Source: Paraburkholderia sp. HP33-1
GTDB lineage: Bacteria; Pseudomonadota; Gammaproteobacteria; Burkholderiales; Burkholderiaceae
DNA length: 64,000 bases
Reading direction: 5' to 3'
Assembly (NCBI RefSeq): GCF_021390595.1
Contig: NZ_JAJEJR010000001.1
Coordinates: 434,001-498,000, forward strand
In this document: one piece after another, positions 25,389 through 35,200 of the stretch
Layout: every line of letters begins with the position of its first letter
Numbering within the stretch: position 1 is the first letter of the stretch
Notes under the pieces: model-generated
The model's database searches: none
What the model was told of the DNA's origin: nothing
What the model saw: only the letters and a program-made list of their open reading frames with translations
Position numbers and translations under genes: made by a program

Positions 25389-25431
25389 ATGTTACCGAAA
25401 GTACGATGTCTGGAGAAATGTTATTTAGTAC
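25389..25431. promoter_or_regulatory. Paired operator-like repeats in the D-amino-acid divergent region
   Basis: ATGTTACCGAAAGTAC (25389-25404) and ATGTTATTTAGTAC (25418-25431) share ATGTTA and AGTAC and start 29 bp apart, near three helical turns. They lie in the divergent region between the PLP enzyme and the RpiR regulator gene, where an operator would be expected. Confidence 0.4.
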
Positions 25432-25470
25432 CACGGGTTTCGAAGGCTGCCGGAAAGGCGCGCGAAAGCC

Positions 25471-26385
25471 GTGTCGCCAACCCCACCGTCCGCCATGAAC
25501 AGTAGCGCCGAACCGCTCGCATTCGACATCGTTGCGCGCATCGCCGAATGCGCGCCGGAGTTGCGTTCCGCTGAACGCAAGGTCGCCGCGCTGATCCTCG
25601 ACGATCTGACCAGCGCGTCGCGCGCGAGCATCGGCGCGCTCGCGCAGCAGGCCGAGGTGAGCATCGCGACCGTCACGCGCTTCGCCAAGGCGGTCGGCTG
25701 CCGCGACGTGCGCGAACTGAAGCTGCGGCTCGCGCAGGCGGCCGCGGTCGGTCAGCGTTTTCTCGAGCGCGAGGTAGCAAGCGGCGCACCCGAGCCGATC
25801 GCCACGCGCGTTTTCGACGAGCTGCAAACCGCGCTCGCGCGCAACCACCAGTTGCTGCGTCAGGCGCCGCTCGCCGAAGCGGCGGCCGCACTGCGCGCCG
25901 CGCGGATGATCTACGTGTTCGGCATGGGCGGCGGCTCGACCGCGCTCGCCGACGAGATGCGTTTCCGGCTCGTGCGCCTCGGCCGCCCGGTCGCGACGTA
26001 TCAGGATGGGCTGTTGCAACGGATGGTCGCGAGCACGGTGTCGCGCGAGTGCGTAGTCATCGCGCTGTCCACCACCGGCCGCGTGCCCGAGATGGTCGAG
26101 AACTGCAGGATCGCACGCAGCTACGGCGCGACCGTGATCGCGCTGACCGCGCCCGCGTCACCTTTGGCGAAGCTCGCCGACTGGCTGATCCCGATCGTCG
26201 CGTTCGAAACCGATTTCATTTACAAGCCGTCGTCATCCCGTTACGCGATGATGATGGCGCTCGATGTGCTCGTCACCGAACTCGCTGTCAGTCAGGGCGA
26301 CGAGAGCCGCGAATTGCTGCGCCGTATGAAGCACGTGCTCGACACGCACCGCGGCGGCGGCGATCGACAACCGTTAGGAGATTGA
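25471..26385 (+). CDS. RpiR/MurR-family transcriptional regulator
   Basis: The 304-residue protein has an N-terminal HTH_6 domain (about 25-95, with SIGALAQQAEVSIATVTRFA) and a C-terminal SIS domain (about 135-270, with VFGMGGGS and ALSTTGR) that binds sugar phosphates in related regulators. Here the neighbours are D-amino-acid genes, so the effector may differ. The start may be the GTG at 25471 or the ATG at 25495; neither has a strong ribosome site. It heads a three-gene operon with the deacylase 3 bases downstream. Confidence 0.87.
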   Translation: MSPTPPSAMNSSAEPLAFDIVARIAECAPELRSAERKVAALILDDLTSASRASIGALAQQAEVSIATVTRFAKAVGCRDVRELKLRLAQAAAVGQRFLEREVASGAPEPIATRVFDELQTALARNHQLLRQAPLAEAAAALRAARMIYVFGMGGGSTALADEMRFRLVRLGRPVATYQDGLLQRMVASTVSRECVVIALSTTGRVPEMVENCRIARSYGATVIALTAPASPLAKLADWLIPIVAFETDFIYKPSSSRYAMMMALDVLVTELAVSQGDESRELLRRMKHVLDTHRGGGDRQPLGD

Positions 26386-26388
26386 TCC

Positions 26389-27870
26389 ATGCATTCGCAT
26401 CCAGAAGCCGCCGATACGCTGATCGTCGGCGCGCAACTATACGATGGCACGGGTGCACCGCCCGTCGAGCGCGACGTGGCGATCCGCGACGGGCGCATCG
26501 CCGCGATCGGCAATCTGTCGAACTGGCTTGCCGAAGAGGTGATCGAGGCCGAGGGGCGCGCGCTCGCTCCGGGCTTCATCGACGTACACACGCATGACGA
26601 CACCCACGTGATCCGCTCGCCGCAGATGCTGCCGAAGATCACCCAGGGCGTGACGACGGTGATCGTCGGCAATTGCGGGATCAGCGCGTCGCCGGTATCG
26701 CTGAAGGGCGATCCGCCCGATCCGATGAACCTGCTCGGCGAGCGCGACGCGTTCCAGTACCCGACCTTCGCCGACTACGTGAACGCGGTGAATGCCGCGC
26801 GCCCGGCGGTGAACGTCGGCGCGCTGATCGGCCACACGGCGTTGCGCAACAACCAGATGGACCGGCTCGATCGCGCGGCGACTCCACAGGAAATCGAAGG
26901 CATGCGCGCGCAACTCGAGGAAGCGCTAGCGCACGGCGCACTGGGTCTGAGCTCGGGGCTCGCGTACGGTTCGGCGTTCGCCGCGCCGACCGAGGAAGTG
27001 ATGGCGCTCGCCGAGCCGCTCGCCGCTGTGGGCGCGCTGTACACGACCCACATGCGCACCGAGTTCGACGCGATTCTCGACGCGATGGACGAGGCCTACC
27101 GCGTCGGCCGTCATGCGCGCGTGCCGGTCGTGATCTCGCATCTGAAGTGCGCGGGGCCGTCGAACTGGGGGCGCAGCGTCGAGGTGCTGAAGTCGCTCGA
27201 AGGCGCGCGCGGCGCTCAGCCGGTCGGCTGCGACTGCTATCCGTACAACCGCAGCTCGTCGACGCTCGATCTGAAGCAGGTGACGGGCGACATCGACATC
27301 ACGATTACGTGGTCGGAGCCGCATCCGGAGATGGCGGGCAAGCTGATCAAGGAAGTCGCGGCCGCGTGGGGCGTCTCGCAGCAGGAAGCGGGCAAGCGCC
27401 TGCAACCGGCGGGCGCGGTCTATCACAACATGTCCGAAGACGACGTGCGACGCATCCTGTCGCATCCGGCGACGATGGTCGGCTCGGACGGCCTGCCGAA
27501 CGATCCGCTGCCGCATCCGCGTCTTTGGGGCGCGTTTCCGCGCGTGCTCGGCCACTACGTGCGCGATGCCGCCCTGCTGCCGCTCGAAGAGGCGGTGCGC
27601 AAGATGACGAGCCTGTCCGCGCGCCGTTTCGGTCTCGCGCAGCGCGGCGAAGTGCATATCGGCTATCACGCCGACCTCGTGCTGTTCGATCCGGCGAAAG
27701 TGCACGATGCGGCAACGTTCGACAAGCCGCAGCAGCCGGCCGCCGGCATCGACGCGGTGTGGGTCAACGGCGTGCTGTCGTATCGCGACGGCGCGGTGAC
27801 GGGCGAGCGCGCTGGCCGGTTCGTCACGCGCGGCGCGCCGTCGAAGGGCGATGCGCAGGGCGCGTTCTGA
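26389..27870 (+). CDS. N-acyl-D-amino-acid deacylase (D-aminoacylase)
   Basis: The 493-residue amidohydrolase would release free D-amino acids from N-acyl forms, with zinc. The ligands known from the Alcaligenes D-aminoacylase are visible at nearly the same numbers: H67 and H69 in DVHTHDD, C96 in GNCGIS, H221 in TTHMRTE, H251 in ISHLKC and D367 in GSDGLP. AGGAG upstream of the ATG is strong. It sits between the RpiR regulator and RidA and faces the D-amino-acid PLP enzyme, so the pathway is likely deacylation followed by breakdown. Confidence 0.9.
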   Translation: MHSHPEAADTLIVGAQLYDGTGAPPVERDVAIRDGRIAAIGNLSNWLAEEVIEAEGRALAPGFIDVHTHDDTHVIRSPQMLPKITQGVTTVIVGNCGISASPVSLKGDPPDPMNLLGERDAFQYPTFADYVNAVNAARPAVNVGALIGHTALRNNQMDRLDRAATPQEIEGMRAQLEEALAHGALGLSSGLAYGSAFAAPTEEVMALAEPLAAVGALYTTHMRTEFDAILDAMDEAYRVGRHARVPVVISHLKCAGPSNWGRSVEVLKSLEGARGAQPVGCDCYPYNRSSSTLDLKQVTGDIDITITWSEPHPEMAGKLIKEVAAAWGVSQQEAGKRLQPAGAVYHNMSEDDVRRILSHPATMVGSDGLPNDPLPHPRLWGAFPRVLGHYVRDAALLPLEEAVRKMTSLSARRFGLAQRGEVHIGYHADLVLFDPAKVHDAATFDKPQQPAAGIDAVWVNGVLSYRDGAVTGERAGRFVTRGAPSKGDAQGAF

Positions 27871-27940
27871 TTTTTATCGATTGATGGCGGCACGCGCGGC
27901 GAGAGCGCCGCGCGTGCCCGACTTTTTAAGGAGTGTGACG

Positions 27941-28327
27941 ATGAAGCGATATGGCGTGGAAGGCGGAAAGGGAACGGGCGGTCAGGTGATGCCGTTTGCG
28001 CGTGCGGTCGAGGCGGACGGCTGGCTGTTCGTGTCTGGCCAGACGCCGATGGAAAACGGCGAAGTGATCAACGGCGGCATCGTCGAGCAATCGCACAAGG
28101 CGATCCAGAACGTGTTCGCGATCCTGAAGGAAGCGGGCTATGGCGCCGAGCACGTCGTGCGTTGCGGCGTGTGGCTCGACGATCCGCGCGACTTCGCATC
28201 GTTCAACAAGGTATTTCGCGAGTACTTTGGCGAGAATCCGCCGGCGCGCGCGTGCGTCGTGTCGTCGATGGTGATCGACTGCAAGGTCGAGGTGGATTGC
28301 GTCGCTTATAAGAAGCCGGCGGCCTGA
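27941..28327 (+). CDS. RidA/YjgF-family enamine/imine deaminase
   Basis: The 128-residue protein is a full-length RidA-family member with the conserved GWLFVSGQTP region and the C-terminal block RACVVSSMVID...VEVDCVA, where the Arg and a Glu form the active site. RidA hydrolyses the reactive 2-aminoacrylate and related imines that PLP dehydratases release. That fits the divergent D-serine-dehydratase-like enzyme. AAGGAG at 27928-27933 sets the start at 27941. It is the last gene of the RpiR operon. Confidence 0.9.
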   Translation: MKRYGVEGGKGTGGQVMPFARAVEADGWLFVSGQTPMENGEVINGGIVEQSHKAIQNVFAILKEAGYGAEHVVRCGVWLDDPRDFASFNKVFREYFGENPPARACVVSSMVIDCKVEVDCVAYKKPAA

Positions 28328-28350
28328 TTGCTTTGACGGCTTTTATGTGG

Positions 28351-28389
28351 CGAGGGCGCCGCAGCCTGTGATGGCTTGCGGCGCCCTCG
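28351..28389. terminator. Strong hairpin between convergent ridA-like gene and queF
   Basis: Positions 28351-28363 pair perfectly with 28377-28389 (core gagggcgccgca with tgcggcgccctc), and a further gcc/ggc pair extends the stem past one bulge. The T-runs after the stem are short on both strands. It lies between convergent genes and probably ends both transcripts. Confidence 0.55.
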
Positions 28390-28424
28390 TCGCGTTTACC
28401 GCTGTGTTTTCTCGTGCGTGCGCG

Positions 28425-29249
28425 TTACTGCCGCGCAAGTCGCATGTTGTCCGGCATCGGCAGGTTGTAGTTGGTGCGGAACGGATTGATGTCGAGCCCG
28501 CCGCGGCGCGTATAACGCGCGTACACCGCGAGCTTCAGCGGCTTGCACATCTTCATGACGTCGACGAAGATCCGCTCGACGCATTGCTCGTGAAAGCCGG
28601 TGTGATTGCGGTACGAGATGATGTAGCGCAACAGGCCTGCGTGATCGATCTGCGGGCCGGTGTAGTGGATCTGCACGCTGCCCCAGTCCGGCTGACCGGT
28701 CACCGGGCAGTTCGACTTCAGCAGATTCGAGAACAGCGTTTCCTCGACCGGCGCTTCGTCGTGCGCGGCGCTCAAGAGTGACGCGTCCGGCTGATAGATG
28801 CTCGCCTCGAGATCGAGCCGGTCCAGCGACAGGCCGTCGAACTCTTCCATTTTCAGCTTGCCGAAATCGTGCGGTGTGCTCAGGTGCACCGATACCGTCG
28901 CGCCGCACGATGCGGACACGTCGCGCTTGATCGTGTCGCGCACGCTTTCGGTGGACTCGAAAGCGGTCTGCGCGAACGAGCCGAGATAGAGCTTGAACGA
29001 CTTCGATTCGACGATGTTCGGCGAGTCGGCCGGCACGAAGAACGTCGCGACCGCGATCTGCGGCTTGCCGCGCGTGTTGAGCCACGACAGTTCGTAGGCG
29101 TTCCAGATGTCGGTGCCGAAAAACGGCAGTCGCGCGGTAATGCCGATCGCCTCGCGCGCATTGCTGCGCGCAATCGGAAACAGCAATGTCGGATCGTATT
29201 GTTCGGAGTAAGTCGAGGACTTACCGAGCGGAGATTGTTCGGGTGTCAT
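28425..29249 (-). CDS. queF: NADPH-dependent 7-cyano-7-deazaguanine reductase QueF
   Basis: QueF reduces preQ0 to preQ1 in queuosine biosynthesis. At 274 residues this is the long, two-domain form found in E. coli. The catalytic Cys is in [17 protein letters not shown] and the NADPH-site motif ESKSFKLYL is present in the N-terminal half. The ATG at 29249 overlaps the stop of the upstream nucleotidase gene (ATGA), so the two are probably translated together. No other queuosine genes occur in the window. Confidence 0.95.
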   Translation of the reverse strand: MTPEQSPLGKSSTYSEQYDPTLLFPIARSNAREAIGITARLPFFGTDIWNAYELSWLNTRGKPQIAVATFFVPADSPNIVESKSFKLYLGSFAQTAFESTESVRDTIKRDVSASCGATVSVHLSTPHDFGKLKMEEFDGLSLDRLDLEASIYQPDASLLSAAHDEAPVEETLFSNLLKSNCPVTGQPDWGSVQIHYTGPQIDHAGLLRYIISYRNHTGFHEQCVERIFVDVMKMCKPLKLAVYARYTRRGGLDINPFRTNYNLPMPDNMRLARQ

Positions 29250-30148
29250 GATGCGTTCACGATGCCACTCAGCACGTGCCCGGTCGCCGTTACGACACGG
29301 GCCGATTCGCAGTGGCCGATCTGGTCGTCGAAGAAAAAGTCGGGCTCGAACTCGCGCAAAAATGCGCTCTTGTCGAGGCCGCCGAGGAACATCGCTTCGT
29401 CGATTTCGATGTTCCATGCCATCAGGGTGCGGATCGCGCGCTCGTGCGCGGGCGCCGAGCGCGCGGTGACCAAGGCCGTGCGAATGCGCATCGGCGCGGC
29501 CGCGTCCGCGAGTTTCTGCAGCCGGTGCAGTGCTTCGAGCAGCGGCTTCAGCGGACCGTCCGCGAGCGGCAAGTGCTTGTTGTCGATCTCGTGACCGACG
29601 AACGCGCGCAAGCCGTCCTTCTGGAAGATGCGTTCCGCTTCGTCGGAAAACAGGACCGCGTCGCCGTCGAACGCGATGCGGATTTCGTCCGGGTACTTGC
29701 TCGCCATTTTCGCCGATTCCGGCAATACGCGTGCGGCCGGGAAACCGGCGGCGAGTGCGTCGCGCACGTCCTGCTGATTCGCCGACAAAAACAGCGACGC
29801 GTTCAGCGGTTTCAGATAACTGAACGGTGCGCGGCCGCGCGTGAATACACCGCGCTCGATCGCGAGCCCGTGTTCGCGGCACGAATGAAACGCGCGCAGG
29901 CCGCTGATCGGATCGCTGCGCGACAGGATCACCACTTCGACGCGATGACCGCCGGCGTTCAGCGCGAGCAGCTTGCGGATCAGCGCAAACGCGACGCCCG
30001 GTTTCGCGGGCACGTTCAGGCGTTCGCGCTGCAACGCTTCATAGGCCTTCAGATCGCCGGCCTCGTAGACGCTGTTCTCCTCCTCGAAGTCGAACAGCGC
30101 GCGCGACGAGATTGCGACCACCAGTTTGTCGGCAAGCGAAAGCGCCAT
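29246..30148 (-). CDS. 5'-nucleotidase (cytosolic NT5C1-like)
   Basis: The 300-residue protein resembles the 5'-nucleotidase family PF06189, which includes mammalian cytosolic 5'-nucleotidase I. The acidic motif [12 protein letters not shown] and the FDDQIGHC segment near the C-terminus fit HAD-type phosphatase chemistry. It would dephosphorylate a nucleoside monophosphate; the substrate cannot be read from sequence. It lies between ilvA and queF on the same strand. The start at 30148 gives a normal family length; a longer frame upstream overlaps ilvA. Confidence 0.82.
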   Translation of the reverse strand: MALSLADKLVVAISSRALFDFEEENSVYEAGDLKAYEALQRERLNVPAKPGVAFALIRKLLALNAGGHRVEVVILSRSDPISGLRAFHSCREHGLAIERGVFTRGRAPFSYLKPLNASLFLSANQQDVRDALAAGFPAARVLPESAKMASKYPDEIRIAFDGDAVLFSDEAERIFQKDGLRAFVGHEIDNKHLPLADGPLKPLLEALHRLQKLADAAAPMRIRTALVTARSAPAHERAIRTLMAWNIEIDEAMFLGGLDKSAFLREFEPDFFFDDQIGHCESARVVTATGHVLSGIVNAS

Positions 30149-30170
30149 CGTTGCGTTCTGTCCGGAGAGA

Positions 30171-31694
30171 TCAGGCGAGGAAGAGGCGGTAGACCGGGTT
30201 TTTCGTTTCTTCCCAGCATGGGTAGCCGAGCGTTTCGATAAAGCGCTCGAAGGCATTGTGGTCGCTCTCGGGCACCTGAATCCCAACCAGAATCGAGCTG
30301 TAGTCCGCGCCCTGATTGCGATAGTGGAACAGGCTGATGTTCCAGTTCGGCGCCATCGACGACAGGAACTTCATCAGCGCACCCGGACGCTCCGGAAACT
30401 CGAAGCGAAACAGACGTTCATCGCGCGCGAGCGGCGAGCGGCCCCCGACCATGTAGCGGATATGCTGCTTCGACAGCTCGTCGAAGGTCAGGTCGACGGT
30501 GGCGAAGCCGTGCGCTTCGAATGCGCCGGCGATCTGCGCCGATTCGCTGCGATTGCGGATCTGCACGCCGACGAAGATATGCGCCGAGTTCGCGTCGGCA
30601 ATCCGGTAGTTGAATTCGGTGACGCTGCGCGTGCCGACCAGTTCGCAGAAGCGCTTGAAGCTGCCGCGCTCTTCGGGAATCGTCACCGCGAATACGGCCT
30701 CACGCGCTTCACCCACTTCGGCGCGTTCAGCGACGAAGCGCATGCGGTCGAAGTTCATGTTCGCGCCCGACGTGATCGCGATCAGCGTCTGATTCTCGAT
30801 GCCTTCCCGCTCGGCGTACTGCTTGGCGCCGGCCACCGCGAGCGAGCCTGCGGGTTCGAGCACGCTGCGCGTGTCCTGGAACACGTCCTTGATCGCGGCG
30901 CACAGGGCATCGGTATTCACGAGCAGCACTTCGTCGAGATATTCGCTGCACAGGCGGAAGGTTTCTTCGCCCACGAGTTTCACCGCGGTGCCGTCGGAGA
31001 ACAGGCCCACTTCGTTCAGCGTCACACGCTCGCCTGCCTTCAGCGATGCCGCCATCGCACACGAGTCATCGGTCTGCACGCCGATCACCTTGATCTCGGG
31101 GCGCACCGATTTCACGTACGCAGCGACACCGGCTGCGAGACCCCCGCCGCCGATCGGCACGAAGATCGCGTGAATCGGGCCCTGGTGCTGGCTGAGGATT
31201 TCCATTGCCACCGTGCCCTGGCCGGCGATCACGTAGGGGTCATCAAACGGATGCACGAAGGTCAGGCCGCGTTCTTCCTGCAGCTTGACCGCGTGGCCAT
31301 AGGCATCGCTGTACGACTCACCGAACTGCACGACCTCGACAGTCGGGCCGCCGTGCGTGCGGATCGCGTCGACCTTGAGTTGCGGCGTCGTCACCGGCAC
31401 GACGATGATCGCCTTCACGCCCATGCGTGCCGCCGACAACGCCACACCCTGCGCATGATTGCCCGCCGACGCGGTGATCACGCCGCGTCCGAGCGCCTCG
31501 GCCGGAATATGCGCCATCTTGTTGTACGCGCCGCGCAGCTTGAACGAGAACACCGGCTGGTTGTCCTCGCGCTTCAGATAGACCGGATTGCGCAGCCGCG
31601 CCGACAGGTTCGGCGCGCGTTCGAGTTCGGTCTCCCGCGCCACGTCGTAGACGCGCGCGGTCAGGGTCTTTTTCAGGTAGTCGTGGGAAGCCAT
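30171..31694 (-). CDS. ilvA: Threonine ammonia-lyase, biosynthetic
   Basis: IlvA converts threonine to 2-oxobutanoate, the first step of isoleucine synthesis. The 507-residue protein has the PLP domain (PLP lysine in FSFKLRGAYN, Gly loop PIGGGGLAAG) and two C-terminal ACT-like domains (about 330-505) that mediate feedback by isoleucine and valine. This is the long biosynthetic form. It heads a minus-strand run with the nucleotidase and queF. The ATG at 31694 gives the usual N-terminus; an upstream frame to 31856 is unlikely. Confidence 0.95.
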   Translation of the reverse strand: MASHDYLKKTLTARVYDVARETELERAPNLSARLRNPVYLKREDNQPVFSFKLRGAYNKMAHIPAEALGRGVITASAGNHAQGVALSAARMGVKAIIVVPVTTPQLKVDAIRTHGGPTVEVVQFGESYSDAYGHAVKLQEERGLTFVHPFDDPYVIAGQGTVAMEILSQHQGPIHAIFVPIGGGGLAAGVAAYVKSVRPEIKVIGVQTDDSCAMAASLKAGERVTLNEVGLFSDGTAVKLVGEETFRLCSEYLDEVLLVNTDALCAAIKDVFQDTRSVLEPAGSLAVAGAKQYAEREGIENQTLIAITSGANMNFDRMRFVAERAEVGEAREAVFAVTIPEERGSFKRFCELVGTRSVTEFNYRIADANSAHIFVGVQIRNRSESAQIAGAFEAHGFATVDLTFDELSKQHIRYMVGGRSPLARDERLFRFEFPERPGALMKFLSSMAPNWNISLFHYRNQGADYSSILVGIQVPESDHNAFERFIETLGYPCWEETKNPVYRLFLA

Positions 31695-32240
31695 GCGGGT
31701 AGCGCGGTGCGCTGTGTAAGACGGGAAAGCATCAATGATAGCGCCAACGGTGCCCGCTCTGGCCGCTGCGCGTATTCCGCGGGAAGGTGCCATGCCTTTG
31801 CCCCGGCCGCTTTGGAATCGCGTGATCGAGTTTCGCCGAACCGTCCGGTCGGTCAATCGACGGGATGCGAAACGCCCCCGGAATCGTGTTCAAAACCGGC
31901 GAACTCTCGCTGCCGCCCCGATTCCCGCCGTCAACGCGCGGCGGAATGATGCGGTAGAATTTCGTTTTGGAATATAAGGATCGGAAGATGCACTGGCAGC
32001 CTCGGATCGCCCATTTGATGCCCGTCCCGCGCGAATCCTGCCCCGCGGCGGAGCGGCATGTCCGCCACGCGCGATCGTGTAGCTGTCTCTGAGTGCCGCG
32101 AAGCGACCGCCGTGAGTTGACCGCCGGTCGTGCTCGCTCCCCTGGAAGCCCTAGAAGATTTCAAGCATTGCGCCCCACGCGCATTGTCCGCCGACGCCTC
32201 GTGACGAGCGCGCCAGGCTGACCTACCGAGTCGTCCAAAC
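31695..32240. other. Divergent intergenic region between ilvA and the FAD oxidoreductase
   Basis: These 546 bases must hold the promoters of ilvA (minus) and of the oxidoreductase (plus). TAGAAT at 31955-31960 could be a plus-strand -10 box, with no clear -35. AAGGATCGGAAG then precedes a short ORF at 31988-32092. No other gene-like ORF was found. Confidence 0.5.
31988..32092 (+). CDS. Possible 34-residue leader ORF
   Basis: This short ORF (ATG at 31988, TGA at 32090-32092) follows an AAGGA element and lies about 150 bases before the FAD/Fe-S oxidoreductase start. It encodes 34 residues, is rich in His and Arg, and ends in Ser-Cys-Ser-Cys-Leu. The position and the Cys-rich end raise the idea of a regulatory leader peptide, but chance is a real alternative; no homologue was recognised. 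Confidence 0.25.
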   Translation: MHWQPRIAHLMPVPRESCPAAERHVRHARSCSCL

Positions 32241-35200
32241 ATGAACGCACCTCAAGTTTTCGATCCGCACGGCGCCGCCGCTGCGGTGGCCGCCGATCCC
32301 GAAGCGCGTCTGCGCGAAATTCCCTATAACTACACGTCGTTCTCGGACCGCGAAATCGTCATCCGCCTGCTCGGCAATGCCGCGTGGGATGCGCTCGCCG
32401 AGCTGCGTGCCGAACGCCGCACCGGCCGCTCGGCGCGCATGCTGTATGAAGTGCTCGGCGATATCTGGGTCGTGCGCCGCAATCCGTATCTGCAGGACGA
32501 CCTGCTCGACAACCCGAAGCGCCGCGCGCTCCTGATCGAAGCGCTCAATCACCGTCTCGCGGAAATCGAGAAGCGCCGCCGCGCCGATTTGCGCGAACAC
32601 GGCGACGAAGCCGGCGTCGATCGCGCCGCGCGCGTCGAAAAGCTCGTGCAGGCCGCGCGTCGCGCGATCGACGAATTCGCCAGCGAATTCCAGCAGACCT
32701 ACGACCTGCGCCGCCGCGCCACGCGCGTGCTCGGCAAGGTCACACAGAAGGACAACATCAAGTTCGACGGCCTGTCGCGCGTCGCGCACGTGACCGACGC
32801 GACCGACTGGCGCGTCGAATACCCGTTTGTCGTGCTGACGCCGGACTCGGAAGCCGAGATCGCTGGCATGGTCAAGGCCTGCTTCGAACTCGGCCTGACC
32901 GTGATTCCGCGCGGGGGCGGTACCGGCTACACGGGCGGCGCGGTGCCGCTCACACCGTTCTCGGCCGTCATCAACACCGAAAAGCTCGAACAGCTCGGTC
33001 CGGTCGAGATGACCGACCTGCCGGGTGTCGATCGCAAGGTCGCGACGATTTTCTCGGGCGCGGGCGTCGTCACGCGCCGCGTGACCGAGGCGGCCGAGCA
33101 GGCCGGCTTCGTGTTCGCGGTCGACCCGACCTCGCTCGACGCGTCCTGCGTCGGCGGCAACGTCGCGATGAACGCGGGCGGCAAGAAGGCGGTGCTGTGG
33201 GGCACGGCGCTCGACAACCTCGCGTGGTGGCGCATGGTCGACCCGGAAGGGAACTGGCTCGAAGTCACGCGTCTCGAGCACAACATGGGCAAAATCCACG
33301 ACATCGAAGTCGCGCGGTTCGAGCTGAAGTGGTTCGACGGCAACTACGCGCCGGGCGAAAAGCTGTTGCGCACCGAAGCGCTGGACATCAAAGGCCGTGT
33401 GTTCCGTAAGGAAGGCCTCGGCAAGGACGTCACCGACAAATTCCTCGCCGGCCTGCCGGGCGTGCAGAAGGAAGGCTGCGACGGGCTCATCACGTCCGCG
33501 CGCTGGGTGCTGCACAAGATGCCCGCGCATACGCGCACCGTGTGTCTCGAGTTCTTCGGCCAGGCGCGCGAGGCGATTCCGAGCATCGTCGAAATCAAGG
33601 ACTATCTGTTCGAGACCTCGCGCCAGGGCGGCGCGATTCTGGCCGGCCTCGAGCATCTGGACGAGCGCTATCTGCGCGCGGTCGGCTATGCGACCAAGAG
33701 CAAGCGCAACGCGTTTCCGAAGATGGTGCTGATCGGCGACATCGTCGGCAATGATGCGGACGCGGTCGCGCAGGCCACGTCGGAAGTCGTGCGCATGGCC
33801 AACGGCAAGAGCGGCGAGGGATTCGTCGCCGTGAGCGCCGAGGCCCGCAAGCGCTTCTGGCTCGACCGCAGCCGCACCGCCGCGATCGCGAAGCACACCA
33901 ACGCGTTCAAGATCAACGAAGACGTCGTGATTCCGCTCGACCGCATGGGCGAGTACACGGACGGCATCGAGCGCATCAACATCGAGCTGTCGCTGAAGAA
34001 CAAGCTGCAACTGGTCGACGCGCTCGAAGCGTTCTTCAAGGGCGGCAAGCTGCCGCTCGGCAAGAGTGACGACGCGAACGAGATCCCGAGCGCCGAACTG
34101 CTCGAAGACCGCGTACAGCAGGCGCTCGATCTGCTCGCGCGCGTGCGCACGCGCTGGGAGTTCGTGCGCGACAAGCTCGACCTGTCGCTGCGCGAGGCGC
34201 AGCACTATCTGGTCGGCCTCGGCTACGAATCGCTCGCCGAGAGGTTCGCCGATCGCGTCGACGCACAACCCGACGCGACGGTGTTCCACCTTGCGCAGGA
34301 CCGCACGATTCGCGTGTCGTGGAAGCAGGAAATCCGCGCCGAATTGCGGCAGATTTTCAACGGCGGCGAGTTCAAGCCGATCCTCGACGAAGCCCAGGCG
34401 ATCCACAAGAAGGTGCTGCGCGGCCGCGTGTTCGTCGCCCTGCACATGCACGCGGGCGACGGCAACGTCCACACGAACCTGCCGGTCAACTCCGACAACT
34501 ACGAGATGCTGCAGGACGCGCACGTTGCGGTCGCGCGCATCATGAAGCTCGCGCGTTCGCTCGACGGCGTGATCTCCGGCGAGCACGGCATCGGCATCAC
34601 GAAGCTCGAATTCCTGACCGACGACGAGATCGGTGAATTCCGCAAGTACAAGCAGCGCGTCGATCCGCATGGCCGCTTCAACGCCGGCAAGCTGCTCGAA
34701 GGCGCGGACCTGCGCAACGCGTACACGCCGAGCTTCGGCCTGATGGGCTACGAATCGCTGATCATGCAGCAGTCCGATATCGGCGCGATCTCCGAATCGA
34801 TCAAGGACTGCCTGCGCTGCGGCAAGTGCAAGCCCGTCTGCGCGACGCACGTGCCGCGTGCAAACCTGCTGTACAGCCCGCGCAACAAGATTCTCGCCAC
34901 GTCGCTGCTGGTCGAGGCGTTCCTGTACGAAGAGCAGACGCGCCGCGGCGTGTCGATCAAGCACTGGGACGAATTCAACGACGTCGCCGATCACTGCACG
35001 GTCTGCCACAAGTGCGTGACGCCGTGCCCGGTGAAGATCGACTTCGGTGACGTGACGATGAACATGCGCAACCTGCTGCGCAAGATGGGCAAGAAGAAGT
35101 TCAACGCGGGCAACGCGGCGGGCATGTTCTTCCTGAATGCGACCAACCCGCAGACCATCAATCTCGCGCGCACCGCGATGATGGGTGTCGGCTACAAGGC

